Assembly: GCF_009749385.1 (NCBI RefSeq)
Contig: NZ_WBIN01000008.1
Location: 186,001 to 250,000 of the forward strand
Length of the DNA stretch: 64,000 bases
Direction: 5' to 3'
Source of the DNA: Agromyces allii
GTDB taxonomy: Bacteria > Actinomycetota > Actinomycetes > Actinomycetales > Microbacteriaceae
Positions 8,065-17,548 of this stretch are shown here, one piece after another (position 1 is the first letter of the stretch; each line of letters opens with the position of its first letter). A program made the translations under genes and the position numbers. The notes below the pieces were generated by a model. The model worked only from the letters and a program-made list of their open reading frames with translations, searched no databases and was not told where the DNA came from.

Positions 8065-9797
8065 TGGCGCTCGCCCGCAACCCGGTGCTGCCCGGCTGCC
8101 ACCCCGATCCGAGCGCGTGCCGGGTCGGCGAGGAGTTCTTCGTCGTCACGTCGAGCTTCGAGCTGTTCCCCGGGCTCCCGGTGCACCGGTCGCGCGACCT
8201 CGTGCACTGGGAGCTCGTCGGACACGCGATCCACCGCGAGACGCAGGTCGACCTGTCGGGCGTGCCCGCGAGCGGCGGGCTGTTCGCCCCGACGATCCGG
8301 CACCACGACGGGCGGTTCCTCGTGGCGTGCACGCTCGTCGACGGCACGGGCCGTTCGGGCAGCTTCATCGTGACGGCCGCCGATGCGGCCGGCCCCTGGT
8401 CGGACCCGGTGTGGGTCGAAGGGGCCGAGGGCATCGACCCGTCGATCCTCGTCGATCGCTCGGGCCGGGCGTGGTGGAGCGGCACGCGGCTCGCCGACCC
8501 GCCGGCGTGGCCCGAGCAGACCGAGGTCTGGGTGCGCGAACTCGACCTCGCGACCCTGCAGCTCGTCGGCGAGGAGCGGGTCGTGTGGAACGGCGCGGTC
8601 ACCGGGGCGGTGTGGGCCGAGGGGCCGCACCTGTACGACCTCGACGACGGCATCCTGCTCCTCGCGAGCGAGGGCGGCACCGAGCGCCATCACGCGGTGA
8701 GCGTTGCGAGGGCCGATGCGCCGCTCGGCCCGTATCGCGGCAGCCCGGGCAATCCCGTGCTCACCCACCGGCACCTCGGGTCGACCGCTCCCGTCGCGAA
8801 CGTCGGCCACGCCGAGCTCTTCGACGACGGCCGCGGCGGATGGTGGGCGACCGCGCTCGCGACCCGGCGCGTCGACGGCCGCGAGGCGTTGCAGGCGCGG
8901 GAGACCTGGCTCGTGCCCGTGACCTGGGAGGACGGCTGGCCCGTGTTCGCGCCCGGGCTCGGCCGGCTCTCCGACACGGTCGAGGTGCCGTGGGCGGATG
9001 CCGCGGGCGAGGCGTCCGTCGGGGGCGAGCCGTTCGTCGGGGGCGAGCCGTTCGTCTCGGGCGGGCCGGATGCCGCGGGCCGGCGCTCCGGGCGACGGCT
9101 CGACGGTCTCGTCGACGGGGCCGTCCACCCGGAGCTCGCGCTCGTGCGCACGGCGCCCGGCCGGCTCCGCGTCACCGTGGATCCCGCCGCGGGCGCCCTG
9201 CTCCTGCATCCGTCGTCGCGATCGCTCTCGGAGGCCGCACCGCACGCGCTGCTCGCGTGGCGGCTCGAGGAGATGCACGCGACCCTGTCGGCCTCGGTCG
9301 CGCTGCCGGCCGGTTCGGCGGTCGATCCGGCGGCCGACCCGTCTGCCGACCCGTCTGTCGACCCGACGGCCGACCCGACGGCCGACGGCGACGGGGGCGG
9401 TCACGCCGGCCTGGTGCTGCGGCTGAGCGACGCCCGGTTCGTCACCCTCGCGGTGCACCGCGCGCCGGACAGTACCGCAGCGGCATCCGTCGTCCGCGTC
9501 GAATTCGTGCGGCACGTCGACGGCGTGGACGAGCCGCTGGGCACGGTCGTGCTGCCGGCCGGGACCTCCGACGCCGGGGCCTCCGACGCCGGGATCCCGC
9601 TCGCCCTCGAGATCGACGGCTTCACCTGCCGTGCGAGCGTCGCCGGCACGCCGCTCGGCGAGGCCGACCTCACGGCCCTGAGCCCGAGCGAGGGCGGCGG
9701 GTTCTTCGGCGTGCTGGCGGGTGCGTTCGCCACCGGGGACGCAGCGCAGGCCGGGCCGACCGCTTTGCGCGACCTCGGGCTCGCCCACCACGCCTGA
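8064..9797 (+). CDS. Glycoside hydrolase family 43 beta-xylosidase
   Basis: A 577-residue cytoplasmic GH43 protein. The five-bladed propeller has the catalytic triad in the right order: Asp15 in PGCHPDPS (base), Asp125 in GIDPS (pKa modulator) and Glu186 in WAEGPHLYD (acid). Residues about 310-330 and 415-435 hold Gly- and Asp/Pro-rich repeats (for example GGEPFVGGEPFV), probably linkers to a C-terminal beta-sandwich of the XynB type. It hydrolyses xylo-oligosaccharides from the non-reducing end. The start overlaps the GH3 stop (TGATG); it is the last gene of the operon. Confidence 0.9.
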   Translation: MALARNPVLPGCHPDPSACRVGEEFFVVTSSFELFPGLPVHRSRDLVHWELVGHAIHRETQVDLSGVPASGGLFAPTIRHHDGRFLVACTLVDGTGRSGSFIVTAADAAGPWSDPVWVEGAEGIDPSILVDRSGRAWWSGTRLADPPAWPEQTEVWVRELDLATLQLVGEERVVWNGAVTGAVWAEGPHLYDLDDGILLLASEGGTERHHAVSVARADAPLGPYRGSPGNPVLTHRHLGSTAPVANVGHAELFDDGRGGWWATALATRRVDGREALQARETWLVPVTWEDGWPVFAPGLGRLSDTVEVPWADAAGEASVGGEPFVGGEPFVSGGPDAAGRRSGRRLDGLVDGAVHPELALVRTAPGRLRVTVDPAAGALLLHPSSRSLSEAAPHALLAWRLEEMHATLSASVALPAGSAVDPAADPSADPSVDPTADPTADGDGGGHAGLVLRLSDARFVTLAVHRAPDSTAAASVVRVEFVRHVDGVDEPLGTVVLPAGTSDAGASDAGIPLALEIDGFTCRASVAGTPLGEADLTALSPSEGGGFFGVLAGAFATGDAAQAGPTALRDLGLAHHA

Positions 9798-9909
9798 CCG
9801 ATCCGCAGGCGTCACGCACCGGCGCGCCCCGCGCTGCGCCCGACCGCGCCACGGGCGTCCGACGCATCGGGGTGCCGTTCGTCCGCACCCGGATGGGTCG
9901 AACGCCCGT

Positions 9910-9941
9910 CGCACGCACCCGGAGATGCGGATGCGCGTGCG
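9910..9941. terminator. Possible bidirectional hairpin between GH43 and lacI
   Basis: CGCACGC and GCGTGCG form a 7-bp stem in the 145-bp gap between two convergent genes. There is no T-tract, so it is a weak candidate. I see no gene in the rest of this gap. Confidence 0.4.
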
Positions 9942-9942
9942 T

Positions 9943-10977
9943 TCAGGCCCGCGGCGGCGCCGTGCTCTCGCGCACGATGAGGTTCGTCGCGAGGTCCATG
10001 CGGGGCGTGCTCTCGGGGTGCGGCTCGCCGCTCAGGCGGATCGCGAGGCGCGCGGCCTCCTCGCCCATGCGCCGCAGCGGCTGGTGCACAGTCGTGAGCG
10101 GCGGACTCACCCACGGCGCGAGCGTGATGTCGTCGTAGCCGACGATCGAGAGGTCTTCGGGAACCGACAGCCCGACCTCGCGGGCGGCGTCGAGCACGCC
10201 GAGCGCCTGGAGGTCGCTCCCGGCGAAGATCGCGGTGGGGCGCCGCCCGGCCGGCAGCGCGAGCACGGCCCTGGCGTGGTCTCGGCCGCCGCCGACCGCG
10301 AAGTCGCCGAAGCGCACCCACCCCGGGTCGACCGCGAGACCGGCCTTGTTCATCGCGCTGCGGTAGCCGTCGAGACGGGCGAGCGAGCACATCATGTCTT
10401 CGGGCCCGGTGATCGCGGCGATGCGCCGGTGGCCGAGCTCGATCAGGTGCCTGGTCGCCGCGAGCCCGCCCGACCAGTTCGCCGAGCCGACGCTCGGCAC
10501 GTCGGGCGAGGGGTCGCCCGCCGGGTCGACGATGACGTACGAGATGCCGCGCGCGTGCAGCCGCTCTCGGTACTCGGGCGAGAGCTCGGAGAACACGAGC
10601 ACGACTCCGACGGGTCGGCGGCGGATGACGCCGTCGATCCACTCGGGGTCGGGCGCGTGCCGGTCGCCGCTCACGGTGAGCACGACGCTCAGTCCGTGCT
10701 CCTTGGCGACGGCCTCGACGCCGCCGATCAGCTCCATCGACCAGATCGGGTCGAGGCCGTGGAAGACCAGCTCGAGCAGTTCGGCCCTCGTGTCGGAGCG
10801 GCCGGCGCCCCGGCGCACGTAGCCGCGTTCGTGCAGGACGCGCTCGATGCGCTCCCGTGTCGGCTTGGACACGTCGGTTCGCCCGTTCAGCACTTTCGAG
10901 ATCGTCGACAGGCTGGCGCCGGTCGCTTCGGCGATCTCGGCGAGTGTGACCCGGTCTCCCTCGGCATCCGTCTTCAT
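9943..10977 (-). CDS. LacI family repressor of the xylan/xylose genes (BxlR-like)
   Basis: A 344-residue LacI-type regulator. The N-terminal helix-turn-helix is VTLAEIAEATGASLSTISKVLNG with hinge residues RTDVSKPTRERI, followed by a periplasmic-binding-protein-like effector domain (about 70-340). I chose ATG 10977 because a -10 hexamer TATGCT (10985-10990) lies 7 nt before it, giving a leaderless mRNA; an upstream in-frame ATG at 10989 overlaps that hexamer. It diverges from xylA. The CGAAAGTTGCG element at 10995-11005 and the near-identical CGAAACTTTCG before the importer operon are its probable operators. The effector is probably xylobiose or xylose (inference). Confidence 0.87.
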   Translation of the reverse strand: MKTDAEGDRVTLAEIAEATGASLSTISKVLNGRTDVSKPTRERIERVLHERGYVRRGAGRSDTRAELLELVFHGLDPIWSMELIGGVEAVAKEHGLSVVLTVSGDRHAPDPEWIDGVIRRRPVGVVLVFSELSPEYRERLHARGISYVIVDPAGDPSPDVPSVGSANWSGGLAATRHLIELGHRRIAAITGPEDMMCSLARLDGYRSAMNKAGLAVDPGWVRFGDFAVGGGRDHARAVLALPAGRRPTAIFAGSDLQALGVLDAAREVGLSVPEDLSIVGYDDITLAPWVSPPLTTVHQPLRRMGEEAARLAIRLSGEPHPESTPRMDLATNLIVRESTAPPRA

Positions 10978-10994
10978 GTTTCGAAGCATAGACG

Positions 10995-11005
10995 CGAAAG
11001 TTGCG
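10995..11005. promoter_or_regulatory. LacI/BxlR-like operator before xylA and lacI
   Basis: CGAAAGTTGCG is a one-mismatch copy of the CGAAACTTTCG repeat at 2343-2353. It sits just upstream of the lacI -10 hexamer and about 90 bp before xylA, so it could control both directions. Confidence 0.5.
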
Positions 11006-11016
11006 TGATTCGAGAC

Positions 11017-11046
11017 TTGCGCCGGGATGCGCGTCCGGTTTATGTT
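11017..11046 (+). promoter_or_regulatory. xylA promoter
   Basis: TTGCGC, an 18-bp spacer and TATGTT. The -10 hexamer is overlapped by the inverted repeat at 11043-11059, so a bound repressor would block polymerase. Confidence 0.55.
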
Positions 11047-11059
11047 GGGCGTGCCAACA
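11043..11059. promoter_or_regulatory. Probable ROK (XylR) operator before xylA
   Basis: TGTTGG-N5-CCAACA is a perfect inverted repeat with 6-bp arms, overlapping the xylA -10 region. The sequence and spacing resemble known ROK-family XylR operators, and the ROK gene of this locus is the obvious candidate to bind it. A lone CCAAC half-site lies near 2312, upstream of the importer operon. Confidence 0.6.
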
Positions 11060-11090
11060 AATCATCGAAGACGCTGAAAGGCGGATCTCC

Positions 11091-12284
11091 ATGGCCAGCG
11101 CGCCCACCCGCGACGACAAGTTCTCCTTCGGTCTCTGGACGGTCGGGTACAACGGCACCGACCCGTTCGGCGGCCCCACCCGCGAACCCCTCGACGTCGT
11201 GCACGCCGTCGAGAAGCTCGCCGAGCTCGGCGCCTACGGCCTGACGTTCCACGACGACGACCTGTTCGCCTTCGGCTCGACCGACGCCGAGCGCCAGAGC
11301 CAGATCGACCGCCTCAAGGGCGCGCTCGACGACACCGGCCTCATCATCCCGATGGTGACGACCAACCTCTTCAGCGCACCCGTCTTCAAGGACGGCGGCT
11401 TCACGGCCAACGACCGCGACGTGCGCCGCTTCGCCCTGCGCAAGGTGTTCCGCCAGCTCGACCTCGGCGCCGAGCTCGGCGCGAAGACGTTCGTCATGTG
11501 GGGCGGCCGCGAGGGTGCCGAGTACGACTCCGCGAAGGACATCCGCCAGGCACTCGAGCGCTACCGCGAGGCCGTCAACCTGCTCGGCGACTACGTCACC
11601 GACAAGGGCTACGACATCCGCTTCGCGATCGAGCCGAAGCCCAACGAGCCCCGCGGCGACATCCTGCTCCCCACCCTCGGCCACGCGATCGCGTTCATCG
11701 ACTCGCTCGAGCGCCCCGAGCTCGTGGGCCTCAACCCCGAGGTCGGACACGAGCAGATGGCGGGCCTGAACTTCGCCGCCGGCATCGCGCAGGCGCTGTA
11801 CCACGGCAAGCTCTTCCACATCGACCTCAACGGCCAGCGCGGCATCAAGTACGACCAGGACCTCGTGTTCGGCCACGGCGACCTGCACAACGCGTTCGCG
11901 CTCGTCGACCTGCTCGAGAACGGCGGCCCCGGCGGCGTGCCCGCCTACGAGGGCCCGCGCCACTTCGACTACAAGCCGAGCCGCACCGAAGACGAGAAGG
12001 GCGTGTGGGAGTCCGCCGCGGCGAACATGCGCACCTACCTGCTGCTCAAGGAGCGCGCCGCGGCCTTCCGCGCCGACCCCGAGGTGCAGGAGGCGCTCGA
12101 GGCGGCCAAGGTGTTCGAGCTGTCGACCCCGACCCTGAACCCGGGCGAGACCTACGACGAGTTCCTGGCCGACCGCTCGGCCTACGAGGACTTCGACGCC
12201 GACGCCTACCTCGGCGGCAAGGGCGGCGGCTTCGTGCGCCTGCAGCAGCTCGCGACCGAGCACCTGCTGGGCGCGAGGCCGTAG
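11091..12284 (+). CDS. xylA: Xylose isomerase
   Basis: A 397-residue TIM-barrel enzyme that interconverts D-xylose and D-xylulose (and glucose/fructose) in the cytoplasm, the first step of the isomerase pathway. Recognisable active-site residues are His54 and Asp57 in TFHDDD, metal ligands in [10 protein letters not shown] and NPEVGHEQM, the HIDLNGQ motif, and HFDYKPSRT near the C-terminus. Length and residues match actinobacterial type-I (Streptomyces-like) isomerases. ATG 11091 follows an AAAGG site by about 9 nt. It diverges from lacI and precedes xylB after an intervening terminator hairpin. Confidence 0.97.
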   Translation: MASAPTRDDKFSFGLWTVGYNGTDPFGGPTREPLDVVHAVEKLAELGAYGLTFHDDDLFAFGSTDAERQSQIDRLKGALDDTGLIIPMVTTNLFSAPVFKDGGFTANDRDVRRFALRKVFRQLDLGAELGAKTFVMWGGREGAEYDSAKDIRQALERYREAVNLLGDYVTDKGYDIRFAIEPKPNEPRGDILLPTLGHAIAFIDSLERPELVGLNPEVGHEQMAGLNFAAGIAQALYHGKLFHIDLNGQRGIKYDQDLVFGHGDLHNAFALVDLLENGGPGGVPAYEGPRHFDYKPSRTEDEKGVWESAAANMRTYLLLKERAAAFRADPEVQEALEAAKVFELSTPTLNPGETYDEFLADRSAYEDFDADAYLGGKGGGFVRLQQLATEHLLGARP

Positions 12285-12407
12285 GCCTCGCGAAAGGCGG
12301 CAGCCGCAGCCCCATGAGGTGCGCCAGCACCGAAGGGCGTGCTGCGGCAGTCTCGGGTTCGTGACCTTTCATGCCGACCTCGAGAAGCCGACCAGCTGCT
12401 GAAGCCA

Positions 12408-12445
12408 CCCCTGCGCCGGGTTCGACGACTCGGCGCAGGGGTTTT
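12408..12445 (+). terminator. Intrinsic terminator after xylA
   Basis: CCCCTGCGCCG and CGGCGCAGGGG form a perfect 11-bp stem with a 12-nt loop, followed by TTTT. It lies in the 211-bp gap before xylB and should end or attenuate xylA transcription. A weaker 6-bp hairpin (CAGCAC/GTGCTG) lies at 12325-12344. Confidence 0.85.
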
Positions 12446-12495
12446 CCCGTACCTGCACCACCTCCACCTGCACCACCGACAGAAAGGGGCGGGCT

Positions 12496-13890
12496 TTGGC
12501 GCTCGTCGCAGGGGTCGACTCGTCGACCCAGTCATGCAAGATCGTCATCCGGGATGCCGCCACGGGCGCCCTCGTGCGCTCCGGGCGCGCACCGCACCCC
12601 GACGGCACCGAGGTCGCCCCTGCCGCGTGGTGGGGCGCGCTGCTCTCCGCGATCGGCGACGCCGGCGGACTCGACGGCGTCGAGGCGATCTCGGTCGGCG
12701 GGCAGCAGCACGGCATGGTCGTGCTCGACGCCGAGGGCCGCGTCATTCGCGACGCCCTGCTCTGGAACGACACGCGCTCGGCGCAGGCTGCGCTCGACCT
12801 CATCGCCGAGGTCGGCGCCGACGAGTACGCGCGCCGCACGGGCGTCGTGCCGGTCGCCTCGTTCACCGCGACCAAGCTGCGCTGGCTCCGCGATGCCGAG
12901 CCGGATGCCGCGGCGCGCGTGGCCGCGGTGGCCCTCCCCCACGACTGGCTGACGTGGCGCCTGCGCGGGTACGGCCCGGCGGGCGAGTCGCCCCTCGGCC
13001 CCGTGCTCGAGGAGCTGACGACCGACCGGTCCGACGCGAGCGGCACGGCCTACTGGGGCGCCGACGGCTACGACCGCGATCTGTTCGTGCGCGCCCTCGG
13101 GCACGACGCGATCCTGCCGCGCGTGCTCGGCCCGTCGGAGTCGGCGGGGCGCACGCCCGACGGCATCCTCGTGGGCGCCGGGGCGGGCGACAACGCCGCG
13201 GCCGCGCTCGGCCTCGACGCGGCATCGGGCGACGTCGTCGTCTCGATCGGCACGAGCGGCACGGTCTTCGCGGTGACGGATGCCGCCGTCGCCGACGCCT
13301 CGGGCACGGTCGCCGGGTTCGCCGACGCGACGGGCCGCTTCCTGCCGCTCGTGGCCACGCTCAACGCCGCCCGGGTGCTCGACGCGTTCGCGCGCGTGCT
13401 CGGCGTCGACCACGACGGGCTGGGCCGGTTGGCGCTCGAGGCCGACCCCGCGGCATCCGGCGCCGTGCTCGTGCCGTACTTCGAAGGCGAGCGCACGCCC
13501 AACCTGCCGAACGCGACCGCGCACCTCGACGGCTTGAGCCTCGCGAGCATGACCAGGCCGAATCTCGCGCGCGCCGCGATCGAGGGCATGCTGTGCGGCC
13601 TGGCCGACGGGCTCGAGGCCGTCGAGCGCCTCGGCGTGACCGTCGAACGCGTGCTCGTGATCGGCGGAGCGGCGCAGAACCGCGCCGTGCGCGCGATCGC
13701 CGCACAGGTGTTCGACGCCCCGGTCGTGATCCCGGAGCCGGGCGAGTACGTCGCCGACGGGGCCGCCCGACAGGCCGCCTGGGCGCTCGTCGGCACGCGT
13801 CCGGAGTGGCCGATCGAGCTCGCAGCGACCCTGCCGGGCGACCACCGCGCCGACATCCGCGAGCAGTACTCGCGGGTCTCCGGTCGCTGA
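12496..13890 (+). CDS. xylB: Xylulokinase
   Basis: A 464-residue FGGY-family kinase that phosphorylates D-xylulose with ATP to xylulose 5-phosphate, feeding the pentose phosphate pathway. It opens with [14 protein letters not shown] (phosphate-binding loop 1). GGQQHGMV and the catalytic-Asp region [10 protein letters not shown] follow, then the second ATPase-domain motif with SIGTSGTVF and a C-terminal [12 protein letters not shown] adenosine motif. The start is TTG at 12496, preceded by AGAAAGGGG at good spacing; no ATG or GTG fits better. It is separated from xylA by a terminator, so it may be expressed by read-through or from its own promoter. Confidence 0.95.
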   Translation: MALVAGVDSSTQSCKIVIRDAATGALVRSGRAPHPDGTEVAPAAWWGALLSAIGDAGGLDGVEAISVGGQQHGMVVLDAEGRVIRDALLWNDTRSAQAALDLIAEVGADEYARRTGVVPVASFTATKLRWLRDAEPDAAARVAAVALPHDWLTWRLRGYGPAGESPLGPVLEELTTDRSDASGTAYWGADGYDRDLFVRALGHDAILPRVLGPSESAGRTPDGILVGAGAGDNAAAALGLDAASGDVVVSIGTSGTVFAVTDAAVADASGTVAGFADATGRFLPLVATLNAARVLDAFARVLGVDHDGLGRLALEADPAASGAVLVPYFEGERTPNLPNATAHLDGLSLASMTRPNLARAAIEGMLCGLADGLEAVERLGVTVERVLVIGGAAQNRAVRAIAAQVFDAPVVIPEPGEYVADGAARQAAWALVGTRPEWPIELAATLPGDHRADIREQYSRVSGR

Positions 13891-13917
13891 ATCGATTCGA
13901 CTCCAAAGAAATCTCCG

Positions 13918-13951
13918 CCGCCGCGGGAGGCCGCCTCGGCCCCCGCGGCGG
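13918..13951 (+). terminator. Hairpin terminator after xylB
   Basis: CCGCCGCGGG and CCCGCGGCGG form a perfect 10-bp GC stem with a 14-nt loop, 28 bp after the xylB stop. There is no T-tract, as is common for actinobacterial terminators. Confidence 0.7.
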
Positions 13952-13962
13952 TCGTGATTCCG

Positions 13963-14043
13963 GGCATGTGACAGTCGCATGCCGCCACCCGGGCGGAACG
14001 CCCGATCGGGAACCGATTTCCCGATTTCGTGTGACGTGTCACA
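13963..14043. promoter_or_regulatory. Cluster of palindromes upstream of xylF
   Basis: Three symmetric elements lie in the 293-bp gap before xylF. A 21-bp near-palindrome GGCATG-N9-CATGCC spans 13963-13983; CGGGAA-N5-TTCCCG spans 14007-14023; TGTGAC-GT-GTCACA spans 14030-14043. The last resembles a Crp/GlxR half-site pair, but with 4 rather than 6 bp between TGTGA and TCACA. I could not identify a convincing -35/-10 pair; the region probably holds the xylFGH promoter and its control sites. Confidence 0.5.
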
Positions 14044-14183
14044 TCGCGATTCGCGTTACTCGATCGTTATCAGCGCGGCCCTCCGGCGGGGCTTACCGAG
14101 TCGTAAGTTTCGTCGTGCCGATGTCAGTGCAGACGCGGTAGCAGTGATTGTCCTGCACACTCACCAGTCAGAAGGGGAGAACG

Positions 14184-15245
14184 ATGAAGAAGGCTTCATT
14201 GATCTCGATCACAGCCCTCGCCGGAGCATCGATGCTGTTGCTCGCAGGCTGTTCCAGCAGCGGAGGCGACGGCGGAAGCACCGACGACGCCACCGCGACC
14301 CGCGCTTGCGTCATCCTGCCCGATGCCGCGTCCTCGCCTCGTTGGGAGAACGGCGACCGTCCGGCCCTCGAGAAGGCGATCACCGACGCCGGGTTCGAGG
14401 CCGACATCCAGAACGCCCAGGGCGACACCAGCAAGTACGCCACGATCGCCGACCAGCAGCTCAGCAAGGGCTGCGGCGTCATGCTCCTCGTCGACTACAA
14501 CGGTGCGGCCGTCGCCGTCGCCGCCAAGGCGAAGGACCAGGGCATCCCGGTCATCGCGTACGACCGTCCGATCGAGGGCGCCGACTACTACGTGTCGTTC
14601 GACAACGAGCAGGTCGGGGCGCTCGAGGGTCAGTCGATCCTCGACGGCCTCGCCACGGCCGGCAAGGACCCGAAGACCGCGGTCGTGGTCTACATGGGCG
14701 GCGACCCCGCCGACGGCAACGCGAAGATGTTCCACGACGGCGCCGTGAGCGTCATGGAGCCCGCCGGCATCAAGCCCGCGCAGGAGCCCCCGGGAGTCTG
14801 GGACGGCGACAAGTCGGCGACCAACTTCGAGCAGGCCCTGACCGCCCTCGGCGGCAAGGTCGACGCGGTCTGGGTCGCCAACGACACCAACGCCGCGGGC
14901 GTCATCACGATCCTCGACAAGAACGGCCTCACCGTTCCCGTCTCGGGTCAGGACGCCTCGATCGCCGGTCTCCAGAACGTGCTCCTCGGCAAGCAGACCG
15001 CCACGGTCTACAAGCCGTTCGCGCTCGAGGCCGACGCCGCCTCCGAACTCGCCATCCAGCTCCTGAACGGCGAGACCCCCTCGGTCGACAAGAAGCTCGA
15101 CGACGGCACCCCCTACATCGCCGTCACGCCGATCCTCGTCGGACCCGACGACGTGCAGACGGTCGTCGACGACGGCAACGCCGACGCCGCCGAGATCTGC
15201 ACGGCCGACGTGGCCGCAGCCTGCACCGAGCACGGCGTCGGATAA
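14184..15245 (+). CDS. xylF: CUT2 xylose ABC transporter, substrate-binding lipoprotein
   Basis: A 353-residue periplasmic-binding-protein type-1 receptor. The signal peptide ends in lipobox LAGC with Cys23, so it is a lipoprotein. The mature protein has DTSKYATIADQQLSKGC, the hallmark IAYDRPIEGADYYVSFDNEQVG (split over residues about 120-145) and VNDT-like ligand residues in WVANDTNAAG, all typical of D-xylose-binding XylF. ATG 14184 follows GAAGGGGA. It is first of a three-gene importer and separated from the ATPase gene by a strong hairpin, which suits the higher amount of binding protein needed. Confidence 0.93.
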   Translation: MKKASLISITALAGASMLLLAGCSSSGGDGGSTDDATATRACVILPDAASSPRWENGDRPALEKAITDAGFEADIQNAQGDTSKYATIADQQLSKGCGVMLLVDYNGAAVAVAAKAKDQGIPVIAYDRPIEGADYYVSFDNEQVGALEGQSILDGLATAGKDPKTAVVVYMGGDPADGNAKMFHDGAVSVMEPAGIKPAQEPPGVWDGDKSATNFEQALTALGGKVDAVWVANDTNAAGVITILDKNGLTVPVSGQDASIAGLQNVLLGKQTATVYKPFALEADAASELAIQLLNGETPSVDKKLDDGTPYIAVTPILVGPDDVQTVVDDGNADAAEICTADVAAACTEHGVG

Positions 15246-15259
15246 TCCCATCCGATCCG

Positions 15260-15301
15260 GCGGGAGGTTCCGGGGCGTTCATTCGCCCCGGGGCCTCCCG
15301 C
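15260..15301 (+). terminator. Intra-operon attenuating hairpin between xylF and xylG
   Basis: GCGGGAGG/CCTCCCGC and CCGGGGCG/CGCCCCGG stack into one long stem interrupted by a 2x2 internal loop, with a TTCATT apex. There is no T-tract. It lies 15 bp after xylF and probably stabilises xylF mRNA and lowers downstream expression. Confidence 0.65.
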
Positions 15302-15456
15302 TCCCGCACGACCGCACCACGCGGCGCCCGTCCGCTTCCCCGCTTCCCCTGCTTCCCGCTTCCCGCTCCGCCCGCGCCAGCGCACGCGTACGCACACCCC
15401 GAGCACTCGCACCGCAGCTTCCGGAACAGCGCAGTTCCCCACAGAAAGGACCCGGC

Positions 15457-16209
15457 ATGGACCAGCCGATCATCGAGCTGAGAGGGGTTGTGAAGAGCTT
15501 CGGCCCCGTGGATGTGCTGAAGGGCGTGAACTTCACGGCCTACCCCGGAAAGATCACCGCCCTCGTCGGCGACAACGGCGCCGGCAAGTCGACCCTCATC
15601 AAGGGACTCGCCGGTGTGCAGCCCTACGACGACGGCGAGGTGCTCTTCAACGGCGAGCCCGTGAACCTCCACACGCCGCGCGATGCCGCCCACCTCGGCA
15701 TCGAGGTCGTGTACCAGGACCTCGCGCTCTGCGACAACCTCGACATCGTGCAGAACATGTTCCTTGGTCGCGAGGAACTCGCGGCCGGCACGTTCGACGA
15801 GGGCGTCATGGAACGCGAGGCCGCCGAGACCCTGCGACAGCTCTCGGTGCGCACCGTCAAGTCGGTCCGGCAGAAGGTCTCCTCGCTCTCGGGCGGCCAG
15901 CGCCAGACCGTGGCCATCGCCCGCTCGGTGCTGAAGAAGGCGAAGGTCGTCATCCTCGACGAGCCGACCGCCGCACTCGGCGTCGCCCAGACCGCCCAGG
16001 TGCTCGCGCTGGTGAAGCGCCTCGCCGAGCAGGGCGTCTCGGTCGTCATCATCAGCCACAACCTGGTCGACGTCTTCGAGGTCGCCGACTACATCAGCGT
16101 GCTCTACCTCGGCCAGATGGTCGCCTCGGTCGAGACGTCGAAGACCACGAACGAAGACGTCATCGGCTACATCACCGGCGCGAAGACCTACGAAGGAGAG
16201 CACGCATGA
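15457..16209 (+). CDS. xylG: CUT2 xylose ABC transporter, ATP-binding protein
   Basis: A 250-residue ATPase that powers xylose import. Walker A GDNGAGKST is at 38-46, the signature is LSGGQRQ, and Walker B is VVILDEPTA followed by the switch His in ISHN. It has a single nucleotide-binding domain, half the size of classical CUT2 ATPases such as E. coli XylG (two fused domains), so it should act as a homodimer. Half-size forms are known in actinobacteria. The ATG follows GAAAGGA. The stop overlaps the xylH start (ATGA). Confidence 0.92.
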   Translation: MDQPIIELRGVVKSFGPVDVLKGVNFTAYPGKITALVGDNGAGKSTLIKGLAGVQPYDDGEVLFNGEPVNLHTPRDAAHLGIEVVYQDLALCDNLDIVQNMFLGREELAAGTFDEGVMEREAAETLRQLSVRTVKSVRQKVSSLSGGQRQTVAIARSVLKKAKVVILDEPTAALGVAQTAQVLALVKRLAEQGVSVVIISHNLVDVFEVADYISVLYLGQMVASVETSKTTNEDVIGYITGAKTYEGEHA

Positions 16210-17516
16210 GCGGCGAGCAGGGCACTTCGGCTCCGACGTCGACACCGCCCACCGATTCCACGACGGCCCTCTCGGCGCTCAGCACCGAGGCGCTCATCGG
16301 CAGCGGGCAGGAAGGCGGCCTGATGGATCAGGTCCGCGCCTGGCTGCAGCGCGTCCGCGGCGGCGACATGGGCGCACTTCCCGCCGTCGGCGGCTTCGTC
16401 GTGCTCAGCATCCTGTTCACGATCCTCAGCCCGTTTTTCTTCACCGAGCGCAACTTCGCGAACCTGCTCACGCAGGCGGCCACCCTCGTCATGCTCGGCA
16501 TGGCGCTCGTCTTCGTGCTGCTGCTCGGCGAGATCGACCTGTCGGCCGGTGTCACGGCCGGCCTCACGATGGTCATCTTCGTGGTGCTCATCGCGGTCGT
16601 GAACCTGAACTGGGTGCTTGCGCTCGCGATCGCCTTCCTCACGGGCATCGCGATCGGCACGTTCATCGGCTTCTTCGTGGCGAAGGTCGGCATTCCGTCG
16701 TTCGTGGTGACCCTGGGCCTGTTCCTCGGATTCCAGGGCCTCGAGCTCATCATCATCGGCGCCGGCGGCCTGTACCGCGTCGAGACCCCCGAGATCCTCG
16801 CGATTCAGAACGGCACGCTCCCGCCGTGGGGCGGATGGGTCATGCTCGCCGTCATGCTCGCGATCTCGGCCGGGACCTCGTTCCTCGACCGGTCGCGCCG
16901 CACGCGGGCCGGAGTGCCGAACCGAACGATCGCGCTCGTCTGGGCGAAACTCATCACGATCCTCGTGCTCGGCGGAATCGTCGTCGCGATCCTCAACCAG
17001 AACCGCGGCACGGGCTTCAAGGCCATCGAGGGCGTGCCGATCGTGGTGCCGATCACGCTCGCGATCCTGTGGCTCGGCACGTTCGTGCTCGACCGCACGA
17101 AGTTCGGCCGGTACATCTACGCGGTCGGCGGCAACGCCGAGGCCGCCCGTCGTTCCGGCGTCAAGGTCGCGACGATCCGCTGGTGCGCGTTCATCGTGTG
17201 CTCGTCGCTCGCGGTCGTCGCCGGCCTGTTCAGCATCAGCAAGGTCGGATCGGTCGATGCCGCGGCGGGCCGCGACATCGTGCTGAGCGGCGTGGCGGCG
17301 GCCGTCGTCGGCGGCGTCAGCCTCTTCGGCGGTCGCGGCCGTCTGATCCACGCGGCGATCGGCGCACTCGTGATCGCCGTCATCACCAACGGACTCGGCC
17401 TGCTCAACCTCCCGGCCGGCGTCAACTACGCGGTGACCGGCGGCGTGCTGATCCTCGCGGCCACGGTCGACGCGATCTCGCGCAAGCGCGCGGGCGGCTC
17501 GATCCTGCGCACCTGA
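16206..17516 (+). CDS. xylH: CUT2 xylose ABC transporter, permease
   Basis: A 436-residue membrane protein of the BPD_transp_2/RbsC-AraH-XylH family. Residues 1-45 are a hydrophilic cytoplasmic extension. About ten or more hydrophobic segments follow, with LGEIDLSAGVTAG after the first helices (the conserved motif of CUT2 permeases) and a conserved RRSGVKVATIRW segment. It forms the channel for XylF-delivered xylose. It overlaps xylG by 4 bp and ends 33 bp before a very strong terminator. Confidence 0.93.
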   Translation: MSGEQGTSAPTSTPPTDSTTALSALSTEALIGSGQEGGLMDQVRAWLQRVRGGDMGALPAVGGFVVLSILFTILSPFFFTERNFANLLTQAATLVMLGMALVFVLLLGEIDLSAGVTAGLTMVIFVVLIAVVNLNWVLALAIAFLTGIAIGTFIGFFVAKVGIPSFVVTLGLFLGFQGLELIIIGAGGLYRVETPEILAIQNGTLPPWGGWVMLAVMLAISAGTSFLDRSRRTRAGVPNRTIALVWAKLITILVLGGIVVAILNQNRGTGFKAIEGVPIVVPITLAILWLGTFVLDRTKFGRYIYAVGGNAEAARRSGVKVATIRWCAFIVCSSLAVVAGLFSISKVGSVDAAAGRDIVLSGVAAAVVGGVSLFGGRGRLIHAAIGALVIAVITNGLGLLNLPAGVNYAVTGGVLILAATVDAISRKRAGGSILRT

Positions 17517-17548
17517 CCTCCGGCGCTCCGAACCAGGCCTCCCGAGCC

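Noticed and set aside
12285-12495. Small gene or riboswitch between xylA and xylB
   Set aside because: Only a terminator and a weak hairpin are visible; no frame has a start with a ribosome site and no known riboswitch core is recognisable.
14030-14043. Classical Crp/GlxR site
   Set aside because: The spacing between TGTGA and TCACA is 4 bp, not 6, so I list it only as an unassigned palindrome.
15457-16209. Truncated xylG (missing second ATPase domain)
   Set aside because: The frame is intact, has all ATPase motifs and overlaps xylH normally; half-size ATPases are known in this class.
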